DNA of 6,757 nt. Origin: an uncultured Lysobacteraceae bacterium. Lineage in GTDB: Bacteria > Pseudomonadota > Gammaproteobacteria > Xanthomonadales > Rhodanobacteraceae. The stretch is from the NCBI GenBank assembly GCA_946480705.1, contig CAMLLF010000224.1, positions 1 through 6,757 on the forward strand, read 5' to 3'. Under the pieces are notes generated by a model, which made no database searches, had not been told where the DNA came from, and saw only the letters and a program-made list of their open reading frames with translations. Numbering within the stretch: position 1 is the stretch's first letter; each line of letters begins with the position of its first letter. This document shows, in pieces, positions 1-6,194 of the stretch. The position numbers were made by a program, and so were the translations under genes.

Positions 1-1766
1 CCGCGACCGATGCGGACTACGCGGCGATCGAGGCGATCATCGCGCACGAGTACTTCCACAACTGGACCGGCAACCGCGTGACCTGCCGCGACTGGTTCCA
101 GCTGTCGCTGAAGGAAGGGCTTACGGTCTATCGCGAGCAGCAGTTCAGCGCCGACATGAACTCCGCGACGCTCAAGCGCATCGAGGACGTGCAGATCCTG
201 CGGCGCGCGCAGTTCGCCGAAGACGCCGGCCCGCTCGCACATCCGGTGCGGCCGTCGGAATACAGCGCGATCGACAATTTCTACACCGCGACGGTCTACG
301 ACAAGGGCGCCGAGCTCGTGCGCATGATCGCAGGCCGGCTCGGCCGCGCCGCCTGGCGCAAGGGCATGGACGAGTATTTCCGTCGTCACGACGGCGCGGC
401 GGCAACCATCGAGCAGTTCTTCGCCGCGCTCGGCGACGCCAACGGCCTCGACCTGACGCCGTATCTGGCTTGGTACGCGCAGGCCGGCACGCCGCAGCTC
501 CATGCCGAAGGCAGCTACGACGCGGCGGCGCGGCGCTATTCGCTGCGACTGCGCCAGCACACCGCAGCGACGCCGCGGCAGCCGCGCAAGCGTGCGCTGC
601 CGATACCGGTGCGCGTCGCACTGCTCGGCGCCGACGGCCGCGACTTGCCATTGCGCCACGCGCCCGGCGAGCCGGCGCAGAACGAGCGCGTGCTGGAGCT
701 TGCGGGCGACGAGCAGACCTTCGTGTTTTCCGACATCGACGCGCCGCGCGCGGCGTCGCTGCTGCGCGGCTTCTCTGCGCCGGTGCGCCTGCAGAGCGAT
801 CACGATGCAGACGACCTCGCGTTCCTGCTGCGCCATGAAAGCGACGGCTTCAATCGCTGGGAGGCCTCGCAGCAGCTCGCACGCAACGCGCTGCTGCGCG
901 TGCTCGGCGGCGATGCGCAGGCGCCGGAGCTGCGCATCTGGTGCGACACCGTCGCCGAGCTGTTCGCCGCCGACATCGATCCGGCATTGCTCGCCGAACT
1001 CTCGACGCCGCCCGACTACAACGAACTCGCGCCGCAATGCGAACCGCTCGATCCCGCTGCGCTGCACGCGGCACGCGAAGCCGTGGAACTCGCGCTCGCG
1101 CGGCGGCTCGCCGACACGCTGAGCGCGCGGCACACGATGCTGCTGCGCAGCGAAGCCGGCGCGCTCGACGGTGCTGCGCGCGGCCGCCGCCGTCTGCTGA
1201 ATCGCTGCCTGCGCCTGTGGCTGCGCATCGACAACGAACTGGCGCCGGAAGTCGCGGCGACGCGCTACGTATTGGCGCCGACGATGACCGAACGATTGGC
1301 CGCGCTCGCCGGGCTGCTGGCACAGGATGCGCCGCAGGCGCAGAAGGCGCTGCAGGATTTCGCGCGCCGCTACGACGCCGACGCGGTGACGCTCGACAAA
1401 TGGTTCGCGCTGCAGGCAACGGTGCTGCGGCCTGAAACGGTCGAGCGCGTCGCGGCGCTGCTGCATCACCCGCGCTTCAGCCTGCGCAATCCCAATCGCG
1501 TCGCCGCACTGCTGAATGGCTTCGCGGCGCGCAATCCGATCGCATTTCACCGCAGCGACGGCGCGGGCTACCGCCTCGTGGAGCAGGCGCTGCGCGACAT
1601 CGACGCACTCAATCCGACGACCGCGGCGCGGCTCGCGACGACGCTCAAGGATTGGCGCCGCCTCGAACCGCAGCGCCGGCACCTGCTGCAGGCGAGTCTG
1701 CAGCGGCTCGCCTCCGGCGAAACCTCGCACGACCTCGCCGACATACTTCGCCGCAGTCTTGACTGA
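1..1766 (+). CDS. pepN: Aminopeptidase N, M1 family (5' end missing)
   Basis: Zinc aminopeptidase that removes N-terminal residues from peptides in the cytoplasm. The first complete codon is at base 3 and 587 residues are visible. They correspond to about residues 283-870 of the 870-residue E. coli enzyme, so only the N-terminal third is missing. The zinc motif HEYFH is encoded at 45-59. The third zinc ligand, Glu in LSLKEG, is at 114-116, with the usual 18-residue gap after the second His. The catalytic Tyr in TVYDKG is at 297-299 and falls on the position equivalent to E. coli Tyr381. The rest of the catalytic domain, a beta domain and the long helical C-terminal domain follow without interruption. 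Near the end, DKWFALQAT and NPNRVAALL match conserved stretches of PepN. The stop is TGA at 1764-1766. No terminator follows; the next gene, on the same strand, starts 77 bases on and appears to have its own promoter. Family assignment is very secure. Confidence 0.97.
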   Translation, partial: ATDADYAAIEAIIAHEYFHNWTGNRVTCRDWFQLSLKEGLTVYREQQFSADMNSATLKRIEDVQILRRAQFAEDAGPLAHPVRPSEYSAIDNFYTATVYDKGAELVRMIAGRLGRAAWRKGMDEYFRRHDGAAATIEQFFAALGDANGLDLTPYLAWYAQAGTPQLHAEGSYDAAARRYSLRLRQHTAATPRQPRKRALPIPVRVALLGADGRDLPLRHAPGEPAQNERVLELAGDEQTFVFSDIDAPRAASLLRGFSAPVRLQSDHDADDLAFLLRHESDGFNRWEASQQLARNALLRVLGGDAQAPELRIWCDTVAELFAADIDPALLAELSTPPDYNELAPQCEPLDPAALHAAREAVELALARRLADTLSARHTMLLRSEAGALDGAARGRRRLLNRCLRLWLRIDNELAPEVAATRYVLAPTMTERLAALAGLLAQDAPQAQKALQDFARRYDADAVTLDKWFALQATVLRPETVERVAALLHHPRFSLRNPNRVAALLNGFAARNPIAFHRSDGAGYRLVEQALRDIDALNPTTAARLATTLKDWRRLEPQRRHLLQASLQRLASGETSHDLADILRRSLD

Positions 1767-1774
1767 CGTATGCG

Positions 1775-1784
1775 CTGACGTCAG
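1775..1784. promoter_or_regulatory. 10-bp perfect palindrome, possible regulator site
   Basis: CTGACGTCAG is a perfect inverted repeat in the gap between pepN and the lipoprotein gene. A second CTGACGT lies 12 bases upstream at 1763-1769, overlapping the end of pepN. If the -10 box at 1807-1812 is real, the palindrome centres near -39.5, where an activator replacing a missing -35 box would bind. The same CTGACGTC occurs again at 3103-3110, in the gap upstream of the minus-strand small gene. The palindrome is directly visible; its role as a binding site is inferred and the regulator is unknown. Confidence 0.35.
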
Positions 1785-1806
1785 ACGGCGTTAACGGCCG
1801 CGGCGT

Positions 1807-1812
1807 TACACT
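1807..1812 (+). promoter_or_regulatory. Possible -10 box of the lipoprotein gene
   Basis: TACACT matches the sigma-70 -10 consensus at four of six positions and would start a transcript near 1819, giving a leader of about 24 bases before the ATG at 1843. No good -35 hexamer is seen at 16-18 bases upstream, so this would be a weak or activator-dependent promoter. The segment CGGCGTTA is repeated at 1786-1793 and 1801-1808, the second copy overlapping this box. Confidence 0.35.
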
Positions 1813-1830
1813 GTGGCCGTCTCACGGCCC

Positions 1831-1836
1831 GAGGTG
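1831..1836 (+). promoter_or_regulatory. Ribosome binding site that fixes the lipoprotein start
   Basis: GAGGTG sits 6 bases before the ATG at 1843 (8 bases counting from GAGG). It is the only strong Shine-Dalgarno sequence nearby. It favours ATG 1843 over the in-frame GTG at 1813, which would also place ten extra residues ahead of a well-formed signal sequence. Confidence 0.7.
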
Positions 1837-1842
1837 TGCGTC

Positions 1843-2697
1843 ATGCGTCGAATCCTCTGCTCATTGCTGGCCGCCGCCACACTCGCCGGATGCGCGAGCA
1901 CCGGCTACTACCATCAGGACGGCGCCGCCGATTACTACTACGAGCGCGACCGCAGCTATTCCGGCTACTACGCGGGATATTCCACCGGTCCCGGCTACTA
2001 CGGTTTCTATGACCCCTACTGGGGACCGGGCTTCCGCTACGGCCTGACGAGCTGGCCCTACCTCGGTTACGGCTTCGGCTACGGTTCGTACTATTCGGGC
2101 TGGCCGTATTTCGGCTATTCGCCCTGGTATGACAGCTGGTGGGGCGTCGGCTACAACGACTGGTCCTGGCATCGCCATCAGCAGACGCTGGCGCGCGAAC
2201 GCGACCGCCGCGTCGATCGCGAGGCCGCGGCAATTGCCGGACTCAACAGCCGCCGCGGTACCGGCGACGGCGCATTCGTCGGTTCGACGCGGGGCGCGCG
2301 TGTCGCGCCGGGTGTCGAATCTTCACGCGGGTTTGACACCGGACGACAGCTTCGGACCGAAAGTGTCGATCCTTACTACGGCGTGCCCCGCGTACGCCGC
2401 GGCGAAGGCGTGCAGCGCGATCCGGCTCAGCTCGGTGAGCGCGGCCGGCTGCAGAGCTCGCCGGGGCTGCCGTCGCGCGAAGGGCGGCCGATCCGCACCG
2501 GGCCGGCCTTCAACGAAAGCCGCATGGGCGCGGGAGCGCCGGCACCGCGTGCGCCGACGCGCGAGTCCGCGCCGACTCCGCGGGCGTTCGCACCGCCACC
2601 GGCCATGGACCGCTCGCCGAGCTTCACGCCGCGCGGCGACGCCGGCGGCGGCTCGTCGCGCAGTGGCGGCGGCCGCGTCCGGAAAGACACGCAATGA
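1843..2697 (+). CDS. Predicted Tyr/Trp/Gly-rich lipoprotein, function unknown
   Basis: I do not recognise a family. The 284-residue product begins with a lipoprotein signal peptide: MRR, a hydrophobic stretch, then the lipobox LAGC with the lipidated Cys at 17. Ala at +2 gives no inner-membrane retention signal, so the outer membrane is the likely destination. Residues about 21-110 are extraordinarily aromatic, with about 23 Tyr and 8 Trp set among Gly, Ser and Pro in loose GYG/YYG/PYF units. A short charged stretch follows (RERDRRVDREAAAI, about 119-132) and may be helical. From about residue 135 to the end the protein is Arg, Gly, Pro and Ser-rich and looks disordered. The start is set by the GAGGTG site and the signal peptide. 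It follows pepN on the same strand after 76 bases and faces a minus-strand small gene. The coding frame is clear; low complexity makes any homology search by composition unreliable. Confidence 0.8.
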   Translation: MRRILCSLLAAATLAGCASTGYYHQDGAADYYYERDRSYSGYYAGYSTGPGYYGFYDPYWGPGFRYGLTSWPYLGYGFGYGSYYSGWPYFGYSPWYDSWWGVGYNDWSWHRHQQTLARERDRRVDREAAAIAGLNSRRGTGDGAFVGSTRGARVAPGVESSRGFDTGRQLRTESVDPYYGVPRVRRGEGVQRDPAQLGERGRLQSSPGLPSREGRPIRTGPAFNESRMGAGAPAPRAPTRESAPTPRAFAPPPAMDRSPSFTPRGDAGGGSSRSGGGRVRKDTQ

Positions 2698-2706
2698 GCA
2701 CGCCAT

Positions 2707-2730
2707 AAAAAAAGGCCCCGCAAGGGGCCT
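2707..2730 (-). terminator. Intrinsic terminator, minus strand
   Basis: The stem AGGCCCC/GGGGCCT (2713-2719 with 2724-2730) closes a GCAA tetraloop. Read on the minus strand, the stem is followed by seven T residues (plus-strand A run 2707-2713), which is a canonical intrinsic terminator. It lies 46 bases beyond the stop of the small minus-strand gene. On the plus strand it is followed by GTATAAG rather than a T run, so it would end lipoprotein transcripts poorly. Confidence 0.85.
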
Positions 2731-2776
2731 GTATAAGTCCGCGCGGGTCGGCGCGGAGGAGAGAGGCAGTACGGCG

Positions 2777-2977
2777 TCAGGCAGTGAGGCGACCGAGCGC
2801 TTCATTCAGGCGCGCGATGCGCGAGGCCAGCGGCGCGACCAGAGGATCGACCTCGTTGGCGGCCTTCTGGCGGCGGATGTTCGCGATCGCAAGTTCGAGC
2901 TTGCCGACCTCGATCAGCAAATCCACGCGCATGAACAACGGATTGACCTGAATCATCGGATCGATAGCAGCGTTCAT
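2777..2977 (-). CDS. Small 66-residue protein, function unknown
   Basis: Start ATG at 2977-2975, stop at 2779-2777 on the minus strand. I do not recognise the family. The product reads as a mostly helical protein, with an N-terminal stretch MNAAIDPMIQVNPLFMRVDL and a charged middle (GKLELAIANIRRQKA). A second amphipathic segment ends in RIARLNEALGRLTA. There is no signal peptide or membrane segment, so a small cytoplasmic protein is likely, perhaps one that acts by helical pairing; that is inference. The start is chosen because AGGGA (plus-strand 2986-2990) lies 8 bases upstream and no comparable site serves the longer in-frame extension, which is low-complexity and basic. A strong intrinsic terminator lies 46 bases after the stop. 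Having both signals makes this more than a chance frame, although it is short. It is convergent with the lipoprotein gene. Confidence 0.65.
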   Translation of the reverse strand: MNAAIDPMIQVNPLFMRVDLLIEVGKLELAIANIRRQKAANEVDPLVAPLASRIARLNEALGRLTA

Positions 2978-3194
2978 GGCGTGTGTCCCTGGGGCTGTGC
3001 GGTTGCGTGATCTGTGATGCAGTTCGCGTGCCAGTCGCCGGAAACTGAGGTTGCGATCACGGTTGACGCTTTTTTTCCGCCTGTGACGGCTTGGGTCGCT
3101 TCCTGACGTCGCTGAACGTGTCGAGTTCGCCAACGTATAGTTCGACAAGTTTCACGGTTTGCTAATGCGCCACCCGGATACTCTGCGCCCGGCC
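2978..3194. other. Non-coding gap, promoter region not resolved
   Basis: This is the left half of the 589-base gap between the small gene and mnmG. I see no convincing protein gene. It holds a run of seven T at 3070-3076, a third copy of CTGACGTC at 3103-3110, and a plus-strand TATAGT at 3136-3141 (five of six -10 positions) without a good -35 partner. On the minus strand the overlapping TATACG (3139-3134) could be a -10 for the small gene, leaving a leader of about 150 bases, but its -35 is also poor. The promoter of the small gene therefore remains open. Confidence 0.4.
2986..2990 (-). promoter_or_regulatory. Ribosome binding site of the small minus-strand gene
   Basis: Read on the minus strand this is AGGGA, 8 bases before ATG 2977. 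It decides the start of the 66-residue product against upstream in-frame alternatives reaching towards 3148. Confidence 0.6.
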
Positions 3195-3237
3195 AAAAAT
3201 AAAAACGCCGCAGCTGCTTGCGCAATCTGCGGCGTTT
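3195..3237 (-). terminator. Strong intrinsic terminator, minus strand
   Basis: A perfect 11-bp stem, 3203-3213 (AAACGCCGCAG) with 3227-3237, encloses a 13-base loop. On the minus strand it is followed by TTTTTATTTTT (plus-strand 3195-3205, partly within the stem). On the plus strand only three T follow. No protein gene lies upstream on the minus strand before mnmG on the opposite strand, so the terminator implies a non-coding or very short transcript entering from the right. Confidence 0.75.
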
Positions 3238-3245
3238 ACCGGTTA

Positions 3246-3305
3246 CTGGCGCCCGGCACACGGTCCTCTTGGATTCCCCCTGTTCCTAAGACCGCCGGGC
3301 GCCAG
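3246..3305. repeat. 12-bp perfect inverted repeat
   Basis: CTGGCGCCCGGC (3246-3257) and its exact reverse complement (3294-3305) are separated by 36 bases. Inside, GGTC (3262-3265) faces GACC (3290-3293), adding a short helix. The core GCGCCCGGC recurs at 3185-3193 and in the hairpin after mnmG at 5486-5494. Confidence 0.75.
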
Positions 3306-3353
3306 CCTCTAACCCCTGAGTCAGCGCGGTACCGCAGCGATCCTTGGTGCGTC

Positions 3354-3426
3354 CTCCCACCGACGCAGAGCCGGCCCCTGAATTCCGACTATCGACGTGC
3401 TCGCAAACGCCGTGCGTCGGTGGGAG
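3354..3426. repeat. 14-bp perfect inverted repeat, long hairpin
   Basis: CTCCCACCGACGCA (3354-3367) pairs with 3413-3426 without a mismatch. After a 4-base bulge (GAGC, 3368-3371) the helix resumes with CGGC (3372-3375) against GCCG (3409-3412), giving 18 pairs around a 33-base loop. The element is stable read from either strand and lies 141 bases upstream of the mnmG start. Confidence 0.8.
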
Positions 3427-3529
3427 TGCGAAACAGGTAATGCATTCGGCGTGCCAACTGCGACACAGATGCGCCTCGCGTTTTCGTTCCTTCCGGCCGA
3501 GTCCGCCTGCGGCGGCACGACGCTGCCGG

Positions 3530-3535
3530 TAGAAT
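3530..3535 (+). promoter_or_regulatory. -10 box of mnmG
   Basis: TAGAAT matches the sigma-70 -10 consensus at five of six positions. It would start transcription near 3542, leaving a leader of about 25 bases. The -35 region at the right spacing (around 3507-3513, CCTGCGG) is poor. With this promoter the structured region at 3203-3426 would lie outside the mnmG transcript. No clear Shine-Dalgarno precedes ATG 3567. Confidence 0.5.
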
Positions 3536-3566
3536 CCGCGCCGTTTCCTTCCTTCAGCGCATCGCC

Positions 3567-5441
3567 ATGGATTTTTTCCGAACCTTCGACGTCATCGTGA
3601 TCGGTGGCGGTCATGCCGGCACCGAGGCGGCGCTCGCCGCGGCGCGCTGCGGCGCACAGACGCTGCTGCTGAGCCACAACATCGAAACCATCGGTCAGAT
3701 GAGCTGCAACCCCGCGATCGGCGGTATCGGCAAGGGACATCTGGTCAAGGAAGTCGATGCGCTCGGCGGCGCCATGGCGCGGGCGGCCGATCAGGCCGGC
3801 ATCCAGTGGCGCGTGCTCAATGCCTCCAAGGGCGCGGCCGTGCGCGCGACGCGCTGTCAGGCCGATCGCGCGCTCTACAAGGCCGCGATCCGCCGCATCG
3901 TCGAAAACCAGCCGAACCTGACCCTGTTCCAGCAGGCCGTCGACGATCTGATCCTCGACGGCGACCGCGTCGCCGGCGCGATCACGCAGATGGGCCTGCG
4001 CTTCCATGCCGCGACCGTCGTGCTGACCGCCGGTACCTTCCTCGCCGGCAAGATCCATATCGGTTTCGCGAACTACGCCGGCGGGCGCGCCGGCGATCCA
4101 CCAGCCGCGACGCTCGCCTCGAGGCTGCGCGAACTCACGCTCGGCACCGACCGGCTCAAGACCGGCACGCCGCCGCGCATCGACGGCCGCAGCATCGACT
4201 ATCGCGAACTGCAGGCGCAGCCGGGCGACGACCCGATGCCGGTCATGTCGTTTCTCGGCGATGTCGCCGAGCACCCGCGCCAGCTGCCGTGCTGGATCAC
4301 GCACACGAGCGAGCGTACGCACGACATCATCCGATCGGCGCTCGACCGCTCGCCGCTGTACACCGGCAAGATCGAAGGCGTCGGCCCGCGCTATTGCCCG
4401 TCGATCGAAGACAAGGTCGTCCGCTTCGCCGACAAGAACTCGCACCAGATCTTCATCGAACCCGAAGGCCTCGACACGATCGAGATCTATCCGAACGGCA
4501 TTTCCACGTCGCTGCCGTTCGACGTCCAGCTCGACCTCGTGCGCTCGATCAAGGGCTTCGAGAACGCGCACATCACGCGCCCGGGCTATGCGATCGAATA
4601 CGACTATTTCGATCCGCGCGGACTCAAGGCGTCGCTCGAGACCAAGGCCATCGCCGGCCTGTATTTCGCCGGCCAGATCAACGGCACGACCGGTTACGAG
4701 GAAGCCGCCGCGCAGGGGCTGCTCGCCGGCCTCAACGCCGCGCGCGCCGCACAGGGACGCGAGCCGTGGACGCCGCGGCGCGACGAAGCCTATCTCGGCG
4801 TCCTCGTCGACGACCTGATCACCAACGGCACGAGCGAGCCGTATCGCATGTTCACCTCGCGCGCCGAATACCGTCTCCAGTTGCGCGAAGACAACGCCGA
4901 TCTGCGCCTGACCGAGCAGGGCTACGCGCTCGGCTGCATCGATCAGGCGCGCTACGACGCATTCCGCGCCAAGCGCGACGCCGTCGCCGCGGAAACCGCG
5001 CGCCTGAGCGCGATCTGGGCTGCACCGGGCAATGCGCTCGGCCGCGCGCTCGAAGACGAACTCGGCATCAGCCTGACGCGCGAAGCGAGTGCGCTCGATC
5101 TGATGCGCCGTCCCGAACTCGACTACGCGAAGCTCGCGCGCGTCGCCGGCATCGGCCCCGGCGTCAGCGATGCGCGCATCGCCGAACAGGTCGAGATCGG
5201 CGTCAAGTACGAGGGTTACCTCAATCGCCAGCGCGACGAGATCGAACGCCGGCGTCGAAACGAAGACACGGCGATTCCGCCAGGCTTCGACTATGCGGCG
5301 GTCTCCGGCCTTTCGGCCGAAGTCGCGCAGAAGCTGTCGCGCGCGCTGCCGCAGACGGTCGGCCAGGCCGGCCGCATCGCCGGCGTGACGCCTGCGGCGA
5401 TCTCGCTGCTGCTCGTGCATCTCAAACGCCGCGCAGCCTGA
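3567..5441 (+). CDS. mnmG: tRNA uridine-5-carboxymethylaminomethyl modification enzyme MnmG
   Basis: FAD enzyme (formerly GidA) that works with the GTPase MnmE in the cytoplasm to install the carboxymethylaminomethyl group at C5 of the wobble uridine, U34, of several tRNAs. The product has 624 residues, against 629 in E. coli, and aligns from end to end. The N-terminal dinucleotide-binding motif GGGHAG is at residues 13-18. The two cysteines essential in E. coli are both present at the same numbers: Cys47 in [10 protein letters not shown] and Cys277 in RYCPSIEDK. Other family blocks are GGRAGDP at 172-178, [18 protein letters not shown] at 367-384 and [13 protein letters not shown] at 424-436. 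The C-terminal helical, MnmE-binding domain includes VKYEGY at 546-551. ATG 3567 gives the expected N-terminus, although its ribosome site is weak. Unlike in many bacteria, rsmG does not follow; the next gene is ompW on the opposite strand. Confidence 0.98.
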   Translation: MDFFRTFDVIVIGGGHAGTEAALAAARCGAQTLLLSHNIETIGQMSCNPAIGGIGKGHLVKEVDALGGAMARAADQAGIQWRVLNASKGAAVRATRCQADRALYKAAIRRIVENQPNLTLFQQAVDDLILDGDRVAGAITQMGLRFHAATVVLTAGTFLAGKIHIGFANYAGGRAGDPPAATLASRLRELTLGTDRLKTGTPPRIDGRSIDYRELQAQPGDDPMPVMSFLGDVAEHPRQLPCWITHTSERTHDIIRSALDRSPLYTGKIEGVGPRYCPSIEDKVVRFADKNSHQIFIEPEGLDTIEIYPNGISTSLPFDVQLDLVRSIKGFENAHITRPGYAIEYDYFDPRGLKASLETKAIAGLYFAGQINGTTGYEEAAAQGLLAGLNAARAAQGREPWTPRRDEAYLGVLVDDLITNGTSEPYRMFTSRAEYRLQLREDNADLRLTEQGYALGCIDQARYDAFRAKRDAVAAETARLSAIWAAPGNALGRALEDELGISLTREASALDLMRRPELDYAKLARVAGIGPGVSDARIAEQVEIGVKYEGYLNRQRDEIERRRRNEDTAIPPGFDYAAVSGLSAEVAQKLSRALPQTVGQAGRIAGVTPAAISLLLVHLKRRAA

Positions 5442-5469
5442 ATCCGGCGCGACCGTCACGGCATCGCGT

Positions 5470-5494
5470 GCCGGGCGCGAAGCGTGCGCCCGGC
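5470..5494. terminator. GC hairpin between convergent mnmG and ompW
   Basis: GCCGGGCGC (5470-5478) pairs perfectly with 5486-5494 around a 7-base loop, 28 bases after the mnmG stop and 27 bases beyond the ompW stop. There is no T run on either side, so it is not a standard intrinsic terminator. Its position suggests a shared transcript end or a 3'-end stabilising hairpin for both genes. Confidence 0.45.
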
Positions 5495-5521
5495 CGTGCT
5501 CCAACTCAGACGCGCTCTAAC

Positions 5522-6136
5522 TCAGAAGCGATAGCCGATCGCGAGGCCGTAGGCCAGCGGATCGATGTTGACCGTTCCGACCTTTGCGCCATTCACGCGC
5601 GCGTCGGTATCGATATCCATCCAGCGCACGTCGGCCGACAGCAGCCAGCGGTCGTTCAGCGCGAAATCGAAGCCGGCGTGCGCCGCGGCACCCCAGGACT
5701 TGTCGAGCGTCAGCTGCGTACCGGCGAGCGGACCGGTTTCGTCGATGTCGAAGAACGCGGTGCAGTTCAGGCCGATGCCGACGAACGGCGAGACGCGCCC
5801 GCCCGGATGGAAGTGATACTGCAGCGAGACCGTCGGCGGCAGATGCGACACTTCGGCGGCCTTCGCGCCATTGAGCCGGACGTCATGCTGAAACGGCGTG
5901 GCCGCGAGCACTTCCACGCCCCAGTTCGGCGTGAAGAAATATTCGAGCTGGAACGTCGGCCGCCAGTCGCCGGATACATCGGCCGCGAGCGTGCCGCCGG
6001 CGAGCGCGCCGTTGTCCGAGCGCGGATTGACCTGATGCAGGCCGACCTTGAACGTCCAGTCTTCGGCCTGCGCGTGAGCGACGGGCGCCAGTGCGGCGAC
6101 GAGCAGTGCGCAGAGCGCGGAAATGCGGGAGGTCAT
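5522..6136 (-). CDS. ompW: OmpW-family outer-membrane beta-barrel protein
   Basis: Small eight-stranded outer-membrane barrel; the family is linked to passage of small hydrophobic or ionic solutes and to stress and anaerobic responses. The product has 204 residues (E. coli OmpW 212). It has a Sec signal peptide with likely cleavage after AHA at residue 22 or AQA at 24. Family blocks are GVEVLAATPF (73-82), HLPPT (98-102), PFVGIGLN (117-124), SWGAAAHAGFDF (147-158) and WMDIDT (172-177). It ends GYRF, the terminal Phe expected for barrel insertion by the BAM machinery. Unusually for an outer-membrane barrel, a lone Cys stands in GLNCTAFF where E. coli has Tyr. The start ATG 6136-6134 is backed by AAGGTGA upstream. 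A perfect FNR/ANR-type palindrome lies 65 bases before the start, so expression is probably raised at low oxygen. It is divergent from tex and convergent with mnmG. Confidence 0.93.
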   Translation of the reverse strand: MTSRISALCALLVAALAPVAHAQAEDWTFKVGLHQVNPRSDNGALAGGTLAADVSGDWRPTFQLEYFFTPNWGVEVLAATPFQHDVRLNGAKAAEVSHLPPTVSLQYHFHPGGRVSPFVGIGLNCTAFFDIDETGPLAGTQLTLDKSWGAAAHAGFDFALNDRWLLSADVRWMDIDTDARVNGAKVGTVNIDPLAYGLAIGYRF

Positions 6137-6140
6137 GCAA

Positions 6141-6147
6141 TCACCTT
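6141..6147 (-). promoter_or_regulatory. Ribosome binding site of ompW
   Basis: Read on the minus strand this is AAGGTGA, with AAGG 7 bases before ATG 6136. It supports the start that yields a complete signal peptide. Confidence 0.7.
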
Positions 6148-6166
6148 GACGAGGAGGACTGCGCGC

Positions 6167-6172
6167 ATCGTC
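6167..6172 (-). promoter_or_regulatory. Possible -10 box of ompW
   Basis: GACGAT on the minus strand matches three of six -10 positions (the A at 2 and the final AT). On its own it is weak, but it lies exactly where a -10 must be if the FNR-type site is centred at -41.5. That gives a transcript start near 6160 and a leader of about 24 bases. Confidence 0.35.
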
Positions 6173-6194
6173 TCAGCGCGGCCGGAGACCCACC

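Larger units (their letters stand above)
3203..3426 (-). ncRNA. Candidate structured small RNA, family not recognised
   Basis: Three inverted repeats stand in tandem, and read on the minus strand the last is an intrinsic terminator. The transcript would be about 220 nt. It would begin with a long hairpin (14 bp perfect, 3413-3426 with 3354-3367), pass a linker holding the palindrome GCGGTACCGC (3326-3335), form a second 12-bp stem (3294-3305 with 3246-3257), and end in the terminator. CAGGGG appears three times on this strand (3282-3277, 3318-3313, 3380-3375), each outside the main stems. I compared it by eye with 6S, tmRNA, RNase P and SRP RNA and found no convincing match. A minus-strand TTGGCA (3457-3452) could be a -35, but no good -10 is seen 16-18 bases after it. 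The alternative is that the hairpins belong to the plus-strand leader of mnmG. Confidence 0.4.

Noticed and set aside
172..651. A minus-strand open frame inside pepN (and several similar ones up to 1435).
   Set aside because: Arg/Ala-rich antisense translation of a conserved gene, with no ribosome site or recognisable motif.
1813..1842. An upstream GTG start for the lipoprotein gene.
   Set aside because: It lacks a ribosome site and would place ten residues before a well-formed lipoprotein signal, while ATG 1843 has GAGGTG at good spacing.
3203..3426. Assignment of the structured region to 6S RNA, tmRNA, RNase P RNA or SRP RNA.
   Set aside because: The short CCCCTGAG on the plus strand and CGGCGTTTGCG on the minus strand recall parts of 6S RNA, but the strong local hairpins do not give its single long rod with a central bubble. 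No tmRNA ends, RNase P core or SRP loop are visible.
3203..3426. A CsrA/RsmA-titrating small RNA, because seven GGA triplets occur on the minus strand.
   Set aside because: About four are expected by chance, only one fits ANGGA, and they are not placed in a series of small hairpin loops.
3159..3440. A plus-strand 93-codon frame across the structured region.
   Set aside because: It runs through all three inverted repeats, has no good ribosome site and no protein-like pattern. The repeats explain the region better.
3321..5504. A 727-codon open frame on the minus strand lying opposite mnmG.
   Set aside because: It mirrors the mnmG codons, is dominated by Arg, Ala, Asp and Val as expected of an antisense frame in GC-rich DNA, and has no domain I recognise. 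MnmG on the other strand is certain.
5503..5526. Direct repeat AACTCAGA at 5503-5510 and 5519-5526, overlapping the end of ompW.
   Set aside because: Only two copies of eight bases, with no sign of insertion, target duplication or regulatory context.
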